Shown here: positions 38,504 to 46,740 of the stretch, in pieces
How the letters are laid out: every line of letters starts with the position of its first letter
Position numbering within the stretch: the first letter of the stretch is position 1
Origin: Atopobium sp. oral taxon 416
GTDB taxonomy: Bacteria; Actinomycetota; Coriobacteriia; Coriobacteriales; Atopobiaceae
Length of the DNA: 64,000 nucleotides
Direction: 5' to 3'
Assembly (NCBI RefSeq): GCF_018128285.1
Contig: NZ_CP072380.1
Location: 2,728,001-2,792,000, forward strand
Translations under genes and position numbers: made by a program
Notes under the pieces: model-generated
Database searches by the model: none
Seen by the model: only the letters and a program-made list of their open reading frames with translations
Told to the model about the DNA's origin: nothing

Positions 38504-39638
38504 TTAGGCTTCTCTGAAAGCGATAGTGCCTGTCATCACTGCCCATACAAAGCAGGCAAGTTCCCTGGCAACTGCAGCAACCGCTACATTTCTTTTTTTC
38601 CCATGGCGGATCATCCGGTAATACTTGCTTCGAAGTCTTGTGTTTGCTCTGTCAGCATATGCAATGACATCAGCTGTATTTCCGTCCTGCCTGCAGCGCA
38701 GTTCCTTGGATTTATGTCCGATCTGTCCCTTGCAGATTCCTTTTGCCCCTTCAATAAGAAGCGTACGAAGATGACTGTTGCCAGCTTTTGAAATTCCGCT
38801 ACGTTGGATCTTTGTTCCACTGGAAGATTCTCCCGGCGCAAGGGCGAGGAATGCAGCGTAGGTATTGCCTTTGGCAAAACGACTGAAATCGCCGGTCTCT
38901 ACAATCAGTGAAGGTGCCGTATGAGTCTTTATACCGACAACGCAGCCAAGCTTTTTGACACTTTCCTTGTAATCATCATCGCCAGCAAGTTCCTCGATCC
39001 GTTTGTCGAAGCGTTCGATCTTTGATGAGTGTTCCTTATAGGATGCCAGATACTCGTCGAGGGTCTTACGCAGCAGATCATCCAGTTCCAAGTGTCTTCA
39101 GCTAGCTCCAGTGCTTGATTGTCCATTTGTTGCCATCATAGAAGAAGCCATGATACAGGCAGAAAGCATTGATCTGCTGTTTGATCTTCTTGAGTGCCAG
39201 TTTGTGGTCATCCCTCATACGGAGATATTCTTTTACAGAGTCATCCTTATCGGTGGGAACATGAACCGCAAGATATCCGCCATAGCAAAGACACTGGGCG
39301 ATCATGTTGGCATCACGTGCATCCGTCTTCACCCGCTTGCCCTGAGGGGCTAGCATTGTGCTCGGCGCAAGAATGACGCATTTTACACCGGCGTTCGTTA
39401 GCTGATGGTATAAGGAGTATCCAAGACATCCGGCTTCGTAGCCGCATTCAACAGAATAAGTATCGGTAAGGCCAAGTTTCTTTTTAAGGTTCTCAATAAA
39501 TTGGAGAACGTTTTTATAATCAGGGGGTACCTGGATGTTGGCGAAGACCCTGTCCTCTGCCCCAACCACAGGCTCCATTGCACACAAAGTGTAATTCGAA
39601 CTATGGACATCCATTGCGATTTTGAGTACTCTATTCAT
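38504..39638 (-). pseudogene. IS1111/IS110-type DEDD transposase with one stop and one frame shift
   Basis: The N-terminal DEDD domain is intact for 178 residues: IAMDVHSSNYTL, VECGYEAGCLGYS and KTDARDANMIAQCL. It ends at a TAG after KWTIKHWS near 39102. A one-base insertion (CTTGG for CTTG) near 39093 must also be reversed to reach the C-terminal frame, LDDLLRKTLDEYLASYKEH to VWAVMTGTIAFREA. That part contains the Transposase_20 segment GCVVGIKTHTAPSLIVETGD. The element cannot now make its own full transposase. Confidence 0.82.
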
Positions 39639-40097
39639 TAGTGATCTGCTTTTGTATGTGGTAAACCAGCTTACTTTATGTTAAACACCTATCGTATAGC
39701 GGCAAATCCACGTTGCTACTAATGTGAGGTCACTTCATATTATCTAAAGCTTTGTCTTTACAGCGCGCACATGCCTGACAAGAGCATGTCAGCGGTAGCT
39801 GGTATCTACCAGAACAATCCAGCTGTCCCACACAACGATTGTATCCATTCGCTCCAGGAATGCCTCTCACCCAGTCTTTCTCCTTAGACCTTAGGATTTA
39901 AGGTCCTAAAAGCTCATCTGTCTGTCCATATCTTCCTTTTGGATATGCTGGAATGTGTGGATGTAGCTATACCATATCCAGAAGACAGATAGGCATCTAT
40001 GTGAGTATGGGCACTGCGTGGTTCGAGACATTTTGAGCCGATGTCATACAGCGTACAGCCCCAGCTACCTCATCGAGGCGAATTATTCATCGTTTCC

Positions 40098-40123
40098 CTA
40101 GGATCGCCACACAGCAGAAATAA
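40098..40123 (+). pseudogene. Last codons of the interrupted ClC gene
   Basis: After the IS5 target copy CTAG the frame reads RIATQQK and stops with TAA at 40121-40123. Joined to the fragment ending at 37067, it completes the ClC C-terminus exactly. Confidence 0.7.
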
Positions 40124-40129
40124 AGAAAA

Positions 40130-40162
40130 CGGCAGGCCAGAGGTTAATTCTCTGGCCTGCCG
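40130..40162. terminator. Strong bidirectional terminator hairpin
   Basis: CGGCAGGCCAGAG and its perfect complement CTCTGGCCTGCCG are separated by GTTAATT. An AAAGAAAA run lies to the left. It originally ended the ClC gene and also ends the minus-strand toxin-antitoxin operon. Confidence 0.88.
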
Positions 40163-40201
40163 CGGATGCACATATTGAGCTTCCCACTACAACTAGCAGT
40201 A

Positions 40202-40498
40202 TCAGCGAACGCCGTTGTAGTACGTCCACATTCTGACAACCTTTACGATGCCTTCGTACGTAATACTGTCCTTCTGAAACGTCCCAGGTGTCACCATATA
40301 TACAAATCTGTGCTGTAGATTTATTCGTCGAGAATACAATCCCATCAGGTTACCCACCAAGGCCTCATATGACGGCGGTCTCCCGAAGGGATCCCTTCTC
40401 ACCACTTCAACAAGCTGTTTTGTCTTGATGGCTAGCCCTGCAGATTTTAATTTTGAAGCATCTTTTGCTGCTTGCTTGGTAAACTCCACATACCACAT
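40202..40498 (-). CDS. Txe/YoeB-family mRNA-interferase toxin
   Basis: The 98-residue protein is of the RelE/YoeB fold. Diagnostic are the N-terminal FTKQAAKDASKLKSAGL helix, the RDPFGRPPSYEAL segment and YSRRINLQHRFVYMV, which holds the catalytic arginines, followed by VRMWTYYNGVR. YoeB-type toxins cleave mRNA at the ribosome A site. Usual YoeB is 84 residues; the extra length is in the FQKDSITYEG loop. It lies three bases after the antitoxin gene in the same operon and ends at the hairpin at 40130-40162. Confidence 0.92.
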   Translation of the reverse strand: MWYVEFTKQAAKDASKLKSAGLAIKTKQLVEVVRRDPFGRPPSYEALVGNLMGLYSRRINLQHRFVYMVTPGTFQKDSITYEGIVKVVRMWTYYNGVR

Positions 40499-40501
40499 GG
40501 T

Positions 40502-40753
40502 TTACCAATCCAATTCAGACTCAGGCACACACTCACTATCCGGCTCATTCATTCCAGCAATAAGGGACTCCGCCATGCCGGGTATCTCCATTAGGTGAAG
40601 CGTCTCTTCAATTGAAGCCCACTCATCCTCTCCGATGAGCACAGCTCCTTTCCCCCGGTTGTTCGTTATTGCCACTGGTACGCAGTCCTCATTCGCTTGA
40701 GCGATAACCTTATAAAGGTTCTTCCTCAGAGCGGTAGCACTTATTGAAGTCAT
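40502..40753 (-). CDS. YefM/Phd-family antitoxin
   Basis: The 83-residue protein begins SISATALRKNLYKVIAQAN, the DNA-binding fold of YefM/Phd. It continues with VAITNNRGKGAVLIGEDEWASIEETLHL. The acidic C-terminus (NEPDSECVPESELDW) should wrap the YoeB toxin. YefM normally binds its own promoter together with the toxin. The gene starts after a GGAGGG ribosome site, and the promoter lies in the AT-rich region at about 40770-40810. Confidence 0.92.
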   Translation of the reverse strand: MTSISATALRKNLYKVIAQANEDCVPVAITNNRGKGAVLIGEDEWASIEETLHLMEIPGMAESLIAGMNEPDSECVPESELDW

Positions 40754-40848
40754 GTTTCCCTCCTCGATTAACGAACGCGTACGTGTTTACATACACTATA
40801 TTCTACCCGAATATTTGATTTTGAATAGCCAACCAGTGTGCGGATGGA

Positions 40849-40975
40849 GGCGGCCCGACCGGCCTGGCCGCCAGGCACTCCTGATGGTATGATCGCATCG
40901 CCAAACACGAGATCGCCAGCGGGTCCCATCCGTCTTCGTGTTTGGCGACATCCTGGGCGGATGGGCCCGCTGGCG
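40849..40975. other. Interleaved inverted repeats able to form a pseudoknot or two alternative hairpins
   Basis: Two inverted repeats overlap in the order A-B-A'-B'. A is 40898-40910 (TCGCCAAACACGA) with its exact complement at 40936-40948. B is 40914-40932 (CGCCAGCGGGTCCCATCCG) with its complement, less one base, at 40958-40975. A GC-rich hairpin (GGCGGCC/GGCCGCC) lies just to the left at about 40850-40873. It lies between the toxin-antitoxin promoter and IS debris. I do not know what it is; see findings. Confidence 0.6.
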
Positions 40976-40991
40976 GACATGTTGAGTGATT

Positions 40992-41190
40992 ATGCCGCAC
41001 CACAAGAACCCCTACGGCGCCATGGTGGAGTGGCTGTCAGCCACCCAGTTCGCCGATCTTTCCTGCGCACTAGCCGCGAGAAGATGCCGTGAGGAGGTCG
41101 GCTTCTGGACGTTCGACGAAGCAGCTAACGCCCACAAGCCCGCTCCCAGATGCCCCTGGTACCACCATGAGCACAACAGCCGCAACTCAT
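40992..41190 (+). pseudogene. Possible gene fragment cut by IS110 element 3
   Basis: A frame starts MPHHKNPYGAMVEWLSATQF and runs about 65 residues to the boundary of the next element near 41193. It has a proline- and histidine-rich end (CPWYHHEHNS) that could be a damaged zinc site, as in transposase N-termini. I do not recognise it and it may not be real. Confidence 0.3.
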
Positions 41191-41192
41191 CC

Positions 41193-41365
41193 CATTACAG
41201 TGAGAGATCTCCCCTGAGGCTTCCGCGAGCTTTGGGGTTTTCGACAATGAACTGCCTGCGGATTCCCTAACCTTGTAAATGGCCCGGAACGGGGCTGCCG
41301 GCTAACCTTCCCCGGACAGCCGTGTGCTCCTGCCTCTTACGAAGGCCCAGGGAGTGTCCCTATAG
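41193..41365. repeat. Left arm of the 170-bp inverted repeat
   Basis: It matches the reverse complement of 42690-42870, including a 40-base nearly identical core with GCGGATTCCCTAACCTTG. Confidence 0.88.
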
Positions 41366-41396
41366 TCCTGTCAAGCCATAGCAGGTGACTTTTCTA

Positions 41397-42575
41397 CATC
41401 TTCAGCCGGCAGCTCCACATATGGCACCCCATCGCGCATCATTGCATAGATGACACAGAGCCTCTTGCGAGCGAGTACCTTAAGCGCCTTGCTGTGCCTC
41501 ATGCCCCTGGCGCTGCCAAGCATCGTAGTACCTCCCGAAGCGCCTCTTCGTCCCTACGAGCGAGTTGCAGCTGAATACGAGGAGGTTCTTGAGCGCCTTG
41601 TTGCCTTTATGGGCGCTCTTCTGCGACCTGATGGAGGATCTGCAGTCATGGTCTGCGGGTACGAGGCCGCAGTATGCGGCGAGCTTGCTGTCTCTTAGGA
41701 AGAGCGAGGTGGCGAACATCGAGGCGCTCTTGGGCCCTATGCCCGGGATGGTGAGCAGGCAGCGGTAGGTCTTATCGTCCTGGAGCAGGCGGCCCAGCTC
41801 CGCGGAGAGCTCCGCCCCTCTCGGAGCTGGCCGCGAGGATCTCCCTGGCAAGGCTGCTTGCCAGCATGTCCTTTGCATCGGGATGGAAGGGCGAGGAGGG
41901 AAAGAGCGTGGGACAGCTTCCAGAATGCATCCCTTGCCTGTACAGGTACGCCGTGTCTCGCGCACAGCGTGCAGTAGTGCCTCCTGCCTGCCGCGGCAAG
42001 CCCTGTTGCCCCTCCGCATTCGGCCATGGCCGCGAGCTGCCATGCGCTCGAGAGCTGCACGGCGGCCTCGGCGGCGGGGTCGGACTTAAGAAGCACCGCA
42101 TGGAGCCTGTTGCAGGCCGGAGCGCCTCGTGGCATATGAGAGCTGTAAGGACACCAGCGATACGCAGGCACCCAGCTCGTCCGTCTCGGCTATGGGCCTG
42201 ATGGCCGTCCTGTCACCTATGCCCGTCTGCGCGATGGCCTCGGCATCTGTTCGGTCATTCTTGGCCGTTCCGGGGAACATCTCCCAGGCGTACTTCATGG
42301 CCTTCCCCGGAAGGTATCCGACGTCGATCCTTTTCGCGCACCACCTGTACACGATAAGCGAGCCGATGTTGTTCTTCTGGTCCACAATTGACCAGGGCGC
42401 CCGATTCCGCCTCGTCGAGCAGAGCCTCGATGTTCTCCTGGCACCTGTCCTGCCTGTAGCTGATCTCGATTGTGCCACCCGGGCTCAGGACCACTGCCCA
42501 GTGAAATGGTCTCCCCACATCTATGCCGAGATAGAAGCGCTGCGGCCCGAACCAGTCTTTCTGCTTGTGTTCCAT
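41397..42575 (-). pseudogene. IS110 transposase of element 3, multiply frameshifted
   Basis: The start at 42575 gives RFYLGIDVGRPFHWAVVLSP, the first DEDD strand. Another frame continues with GTAKNDRTDAEAIAQTG, and a third holds LLTIPGIGPKSASMFATSLF and YCGLVPADHDCRSS of the Transposase_20 domain. At least three shifts separate these parts. It is inactive. Confidence 0.75.
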
Positions 42576-42689
42576 GGTGGTACCCTCCTCTTAGGTCGGC
42601 AGGCCAGCGTGTCTGAGGGGCGACATCCACACTACCCTGCTATCGTGTGGCACATCCCTATCAGCCGTTTTCGGACAGACCACCATCCC

Positions 42690-42870
42690 TTGGCAGCAAC
42701 ACCCCCCGGGCCTTTGCAAGAGGCAAGGGCACACGACTGCCCGGGGAAGGCTAGCCAGCAGCCCCTTTCAGGGCCATCTACAAGGTTAGGGAATCCGCAG
42801 GCACTTCATTGTCGAAACCCCCAAAGCTCGAAGAGGCCTCAGGGGCTGGCTCTCCCACTGTAATGAGACG
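42690..42870. repeat. Right arm of the 170-bp inverted repeat
   Basis: It is the inverted partner of 41193-41365. Immediately to the right begins a fragment of an IS1595-like element. Confidence 0.88.
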
Positions 42871-43331
42871 AATATGCAACACTTCGCGGGGAGGCCCACC
42901 GAGTCGAAGCTAAAGGTTACCCTTTCAGGCATCGCCGACAGCTCTTGGGTCGCAACAGACAACCATGCAAGATATAGCGCGTATTCCTTCCTTACTTGGC
43001 GTCGTTGAGCACACACCAAGCGTGGTAAAGGAGTCCAGGGACAGTGAGAAGCGGCCTTGTCAATGCGATACAGCGAAGGCTCAGGCAAGTTCTTGCTTCC
43101 CCTCTATGGGGTGTCGACAAAGTGGCTCGGCCACTGCCTCGCCTGCTTCCTGTGGACAAAGCAGACAAAGTATTCGAAGCAGGACAGCAAGGAGATGCTC
43201 TCAGGACAGCTTGCAGAAGGCAGCTATGTGCACACGAGGCGCACTTGTCGATATGCCCCAGCCCCTCTGGGACTGCTGGAAGGCAAGGGCCGAGGTCAAT
43301 GGTGGTCTTACAGAGAGTTTTGCACAGGTAC
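42871..43331 (+). pseudogene. IS1595-like transposase, C-terminal fragment (element 3)
   Basis: The DNA is clearly related to the reverse strand of 15460-15840. It encodes, in shifted frames, LLPLYGVSTKWLGHCLACFL and the following C-terminal residues, ending near GGTCAATGGTGGTCTTACAG, a diverged IS1595-type end. The N-terminal half is missing, removed where the 170-bp repeat begins. Confidence 0.65.
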
Positions 43332-43492
43332 ACTCGATACAGGTATAGAGCAGTCACTCTGTCATCACATTTTATTTTATTCTTATCTCACACCTATACG
43401 GTTCTTGTCTATCACTGTCATTCGCCTAATAGGGCCGATGAAGGACCCCCGGCTTCACAAGACAAAAAATGAAACTGCACCCGTGCTGGGAA

Positions 43493-44416
43493 TCAATAAT
43501 GCGTTATCGATTCGTCAGGCACCCAATCCGGCTCAGGAACGAACTCCCTCAGTTGTTTGATCGCCTTAAAGGCCTGCTGCCTACCTTCAAGATACAGGTT
43601 CAAGAGCTTCTCTCCACTTGATTCGTCGACGCCGACCTCAACCACTTTTGCTGGTGCAATCACCAGGCAGCTGCCTTCCTTTCCCAAATCCCAAAGTTGC
43701 TTTCTGCACTTATTGTAGCGCTCATAGCGGTCTTCGAGAGCTGCAATGAAATAGGGATAGGAGTCATAGCGGTGAGAGCGGAGGACGAGTCCATCATTGC
43801 CCAGATCCTTGATATAGTTACGGTCCCGCGTGAGCACTACGACTGCCTTGGTCGCAGGTGTATAGCCTTCAAGGGGTTTGGACCCTCCCAACCCCATCGC
43901 CTGTGTAAACGGAATTGAGTCGGTCGTACCGCCGTCGAGATAGTGATGGGAGTTTACATCGACCATCTTTGAGAACAGGGGTAAGGAGGAAGAGGCCCGG
44001 ATCGACTCCACATCCTCCGGCAGGCTTTTTACGTGCAGGTAGGCCGGTGTACCGAAGGTCACATCTGACGCCACACAGTACATCTGCAGCGGGTTTCGGT
44101 TGAAGAGCTCTCCGTTGAACGGATCAAATGTGGACTGCACTTTGTCGTAGAGAAAATCCGCCCGAGCGATGTTGCCTGTCGTGATATAGGACCACATTGA
44201 CATGAGCCTGGGATCATCCCTAAAGGCCAACATGATGCGCATTGTACGCCCGATCTGCCGACTCTTGTACGATGCGGCACTCATAGCACCTGCCGACACA
44301 CCCCAGATAGAAGAGAAGCCCCAGATGCCCTCTTCCATCATCACATCGGTGACGCCAGCGGTGAACATATCACGGAAACCGCCGCCTTCCAGTACAAGCG
44401 CAACATTTTGCTTCAC
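43493..44416 (-). CDS. Patatin-like phospholipase (YjjU-type)
   Basis: The 307-residue protein has the patatin fold: the oxyanion loop LEGGGFRDMFTAGV at the N-terminus, the nucleophile GVSAGAM (GxSxG) near residue 41 and the catalytic Asp in DGGTTDS near residue 163. FDPFNGELFNRNP and the middle region match the YjjU group of intracellular patatins. These enzymes release fatty acids from phospholipids or act on acyl esters. There is no signal peptide. The DUF364-like gene lies 21 bases upstream on the same strand. No mobile DNA interrupts it. Confidence 0.9.
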   Translation of the reverse strand: MKQNVALVLEGGGFRDMFTAGVTDVMMEEGIWGFSSIWGVSAGAMSAASYKSRQIGRTMRIMLAFRDDPRLMSMWSYITTGNIARADFLYDKVQSTFDPFNGELFNRNPLQMYCVASDVTFGTPAYLHVKSLPEDVESIRASSSLPLFSKMVDVNSHHYLDGGTTDSIPFTQAMGLGGSKPLEGYTPATKAVVVLTRDRNYIKDLGNDGLVLRSHRYDSYPYFIAALEDRYERYNKCRKQLWDLGKEGSCLVIAPAKVVEVGVDESSGEKLLNLYLEGRQQAFKAIKQLREFVPEPDWVPDESITHY

Positions 44417-44437
44417 ACCAATAGCCTCCCTGAATGG

Positions 44438-44731
44438 TCAATCGTCCTGAAAGTTTTTGTACCCGCTTCTCTTGAGTGCTTTACTCACGATTAACCGCTT
44501 AGACACGAATGCCCATACAGAGCACCGCTCATACACAGTGCCAGGGCCGTTGTCATCATATATGAGCGCAAGCCCGCTTATCGTACGGCAGACCCCCCGA
44601 TCGGGCAGCTCGTGGGAGTTATCAACTACCGATCCCACAAACCCCCAGGCACCGTACTCAAGCAGCGCATCGGAAAGCGTCGCCGAAGGCCCAATCATCA
44701 AGGTCTTAGTGGATGAACCGAGTTCCAGCAT
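44438..44731 (-). CDS. Hypothetical protein, possibly a DUF364-like C-terminal remnant
   Basis: The 97-residue frame contains TLMIGPSATLSDALLEYGAW followed by GFVGSVVDN, a pattern like the C-terminal Rossmann-type part of DUF364 (heavy-metal chelation-like) proteins. The expected N-terminal domain is absent and there is no ribosome site at the ATG. The open frame extends only a few codons further upstream before a stop. It could be a decayed gene end. The assignment is weak. Confidence 0.4.
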   Translation of the reverse strand: MLELGSSTKTLMIGPSATLSDALLEYGAWGFVGSVVDNSHELPDRGVCRTISGLALIYDDNGPGTVYERCSVWAFVSKRLIVSKALKRSGYKNFQDD

Positions 44732-44907
44732 AATGACTACATCACGTAGTATTGCAACAAAAGGCCAAAGGAATCATTCGGATGGATGAGACCTTTGGAA
44801 TACAACCTGTCACTGGGTCTAGCGGCCTAGGTTCTCCACCTTTTTAGGTCCGCTTCTTTGTTGTAGTCTCAAAAGCGAACAGATATCACAACCGGATAGG
44901 AGATCCT

Positions 44908-45456
44908 ATGGCTGTAAATGACAATACCAGCATCAATGGAGCGGGCACTTCACACCGCCCGATGCGCCGTGCAGAGCGTGAGGTTACGGATCCTACCGAA
45001 ATCCATCAGATGCTTGATGAGATGCATGTCGTCCGCATCGCCTCAACAGATGCCGATGGCCCTTTTATTGTTCCCCTCAACTTCGGATATGAATGGGACA
45101 CCACTAAGGGACATCCAACAACCCTCCCTACCCTCTGGCTGCATTCCGCAACCCAAGGCCGCAAGGTCGATGCTTGGCACTCCAATCCCAAGGTCGCGCT
45201 TGAACTCGACAGACCGATCGGTGTTACCACTGGGAACTTTGCCTGTGCCTATTCGTTGGACTATGAAAGCATCATGGCGTGGGGTACTATCCACGAGGTG
45301 CTTGATCCCGACAAAAAACGTCACGGCCTCACCTGCTTGATGAACCACATGGCACCGGGTGTTCCAGTTGAGTTTAAGGATGAGGTAGTGAAGCGCGTCG
45401 CGGTATGGCAGGTCAATATCAGCCGACTAACCACAAAACAGCGCGAAGCAAAATAA
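44908..45456 (+). CDS. NimA-like flavin-binding (pyridoxamine 5'-phosphate oxidase fold) protein
   Basis: The 182-residue protein starts after ATAGGAGA. Characteristic of the NimA group are MRRAEREVTDPTEIHQMLDE, the HVVRIASTDADGPFIVPLNF strand pair and GRKVDAWHSNPKVALELD; the histidine is the residue linked to nitroimidazole reduction. AWGTIHEVLDPDKKRHGLTC follows. Such proteins bind FMN or another cofactor in the cytosol, and some confer nitroimidazole resistance. Resistance cannot be predicted here. It is a single-gene transcript flanked by the tmRNA gene on the other strand. Confidence 0.85.
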   Translation: MAVNDNTSINGAGTSHRPMRRAEREVTDPTEIHQMLDEMHVVRIASTDADGPFIVPLNFGYEWDTTKGHPTTLPTLWLHSATQGRKVDAWHSNPKVALELDRPIGVTTGNFACAYSLDYESIMAWGTIHEVLDPDKKRHGLTCLMNHMAPGVPVEFKDEVVKRVAVWQVNISRLTTKQREAK

Positions 45457-45579
45457 CTTCTGGATAATGGCCATGCCTTCACAAGGCTTGTGTCATCACT
45501 ACCCACTTCAGATCATTGTTTAAGCAATCAGAAAGGCGAAGGACAAGACTCCCTAGTCCCTCCTTATAACAGACAAAAC

Positions 45580-45620
45580 GAGCCCCCGGCATACTGCCTA
45601 AACACGTATGCCGGGGGTTC
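45580..45620 (-). terminator. Terminator downstream of tmRNA
   Basis: GAGCCCCCGGCATAC pairs with GTATGCCGGGGGTTC, a 15-bp stem with few imperfections around a loop of about eleven bases. It follows the 3' CCA of tmRNA and can also end the plus-strand NimA-like gene. Confidence 0.85.
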
Positions 45621-45633
45621 GTCGTATTGACTA

Positions 45634-46004
45634 TGGTGGAGGTGCGGAGAATCGAACTCCGGTCCAAAATAGACCCCTGATGTGTATCTTCAGGCTCAGT
45701 CACTGATTAGATCTGAGGCGTATCGCGTTCAGCGACCGACGGTTAACGCCCAAGCCCGTTTAAGCTTAGGCATGAGGAAAACGAGCAGAAGCCTCATGCA
45801 GCATCCCTCTGAGTCGACGCCGCACCACCAACGAGGGAAATCGGTGGATTGACGGCTACTTATTTAAGTTAAGCAGCGAGGGCATAAGAGCCCTCATATG
45901 AATTGTTGCTGTCAATTCAATTTGAATTACCCCAGATTAACGTGGAGAGGAGACCACGGCCTGCTGCTCATCTCAGGTCTACCCTGTCGAATCCAGTCAC
46001 CCCC
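45634..46004 (-). ncRNA. ssrA: tmRNA (transfer-messenger RNA)
   Basis: The 371-nt one-piece tmRNA starts GGGGGTGACTGGATTCGACA and ends with the tRNA-like T arm GGAGTTCGATTCTCC and CCACCA encoded. The open frame at 45913-45869 encodes the tag DSNNSYEGSYALAA followed by TAA TAAG; the YALAA end is the protease-recognition tail. Pseudoknot-forming regions lie on both sides. With SmpB (encoded at 52558-53055) it rescues ribosomes stalled on broken mRNA and marks the product for degradation. The first tag codon is inferred from frame, not proven. Confidence 0.96.
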
Positions 46005-46284
46005 ATAGTTGAGATTGGTGAGACAACTACCTCGTATTGGCAACGCCCACCAGAAACACATATGTAGTATACCCAAAATAGAAAAAAATGCACTCCTGAG
46101 CTGGGTTATTTCATGGATTGTGGCTGTATACTGGATTTCAGGCTTCAAGCGAACAGTTCCGGAAGACAGCTGTACATGTTCGGATGGGCGGTAAAACCTG
46201 TGACGTGGGGGCCGTAGAGGCCGGTCCGTTTCCACGCTGCAAAAAGAAGCTGATGTGGCATGTCCAAAAGATCCAAAAAGAAGA

Positions 46285-46655
46285 CTCTGTTAGACCACTG
46301 TGGATATGAGGTCATGTCGCCTGCTCCCAGTACTTAGGGAACGCAATCGGCATACCTACGTAGCCTCTTCTGGTGGTCTGGTAGACACCGTCGCACCTGC
46401 GCCTGGTGAACTCAGGACATCCGCAGTGTGGGCATGTGGCGGACTTGCCGGCCTGCGCTGCCAGCTTCTCGCCTATCATCTGCTTGAGGTCGGCGGTAAG
46501 TGCGACCTTCTCCTCGTAGGTCAGCTACTTTGTTAGTTGTCGTATCATATCGAGTATGCGGGGCCTTCTTCAGGTCGGTTTCTTAGTCGAACCCGATTGT
46601 AGGACGATCCCGTGACATCTTTTCGCTTCCCTATATCCACAGTGGTCTAACAGAG
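46285..46655 (-). mobile_element. Miniature IS1595-like element (internal deletion)
   Basis: A 23-bp perfect inverted repeat, CTCTGTTAGACCACTGTGGATAT, bounds 371 bases. The interior encodes, on the minus strand and in shifted frames, only the zinc-ribbon N-terminus of a transposase. It resembles a MITE derived from a full element. Confidence 0.85.
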
Positions 46656-46740
46656 AGAGCCAATAATATTGCTCCCAGAGACGCAGAAAAGAAGGCAGCG
46701 TGATCAACATCTTGTCCCTATGATGCCCTTCTAATTGTCA

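Larger units (their letters stand above)
38062..39740 (-). mobile_element. IS1111-like (IS110 family) element inserted in IS5 copy 2
   Basis: Near the ends are inverted ATGAAGTGACC (38064-38074) and GGTCACTTCAT (39728-39738). Subterminal inverted repeats of this kind mark the IS1111 subgroup. The long noncoding end (about 440 bases) is downstream of the transposase, also as in IS1111. GC is about 45 percent, far below the surroundings. Confidence 0.78.
37330..40000 (-). pseudogene. IS5-family transposase of copy 2, broken and interrupted
   Basis: The N-terminal part (about 40000-39741) has AFLERMDTIVVWDSWIVLVD. The part after the insert (38062 down) holds SVSVHADLMSEQVPDATTL in one stretch, GSMVDATFTWALKL and [10 protein letters not shown] equivalents. 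Stops and shifts are present beyond the insertion. It gives the uninterrupted joint that shows where copy 1 was broken. Confidence 0.75.
37068..40097 (-). mobile_element. IS5-family element copy 2 (inverted), interrupted by an IS1111-like element
   Basis: Ends GGAAACGATGATTAAT and their inverse lie at 37068 and 40097. Target copies CTAG flank them at 37064-37067 and 40098-40101. It is a second copy of the element at 11314-15344 in reverse orientation. Its own sequence stops at about 38062 and resumes at about 39741. Confidence 0.88.
41193..42870 (-). mobile_element. IS110-family element 3 bounded by about 170-bp inverted repeats
   Basis: An inverted repeat of roughly 170 bp with about four fifths identity lies at 41193-41365 and 42690-42870; both begin CATTACAGTG. 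Between them is a decayed IS110 transposase. Long terminal repeats are not normal for IS110, so the repeats may belong to another element that received it. Confidence 0.65.

Noticed and set aside
11310-40101. A single composite transposon carrying the catabolic genes
   Set aside because: Each IS5 copy has its own target duplication, and the right copy splits one gene precisely. That indicates independent insertions.
45634-45670. A separate tRNA gene
   Set aside because: The T arm and CCA belong to the tmRNA acceptor domain; the partner half lies 330 bases away at 46004.
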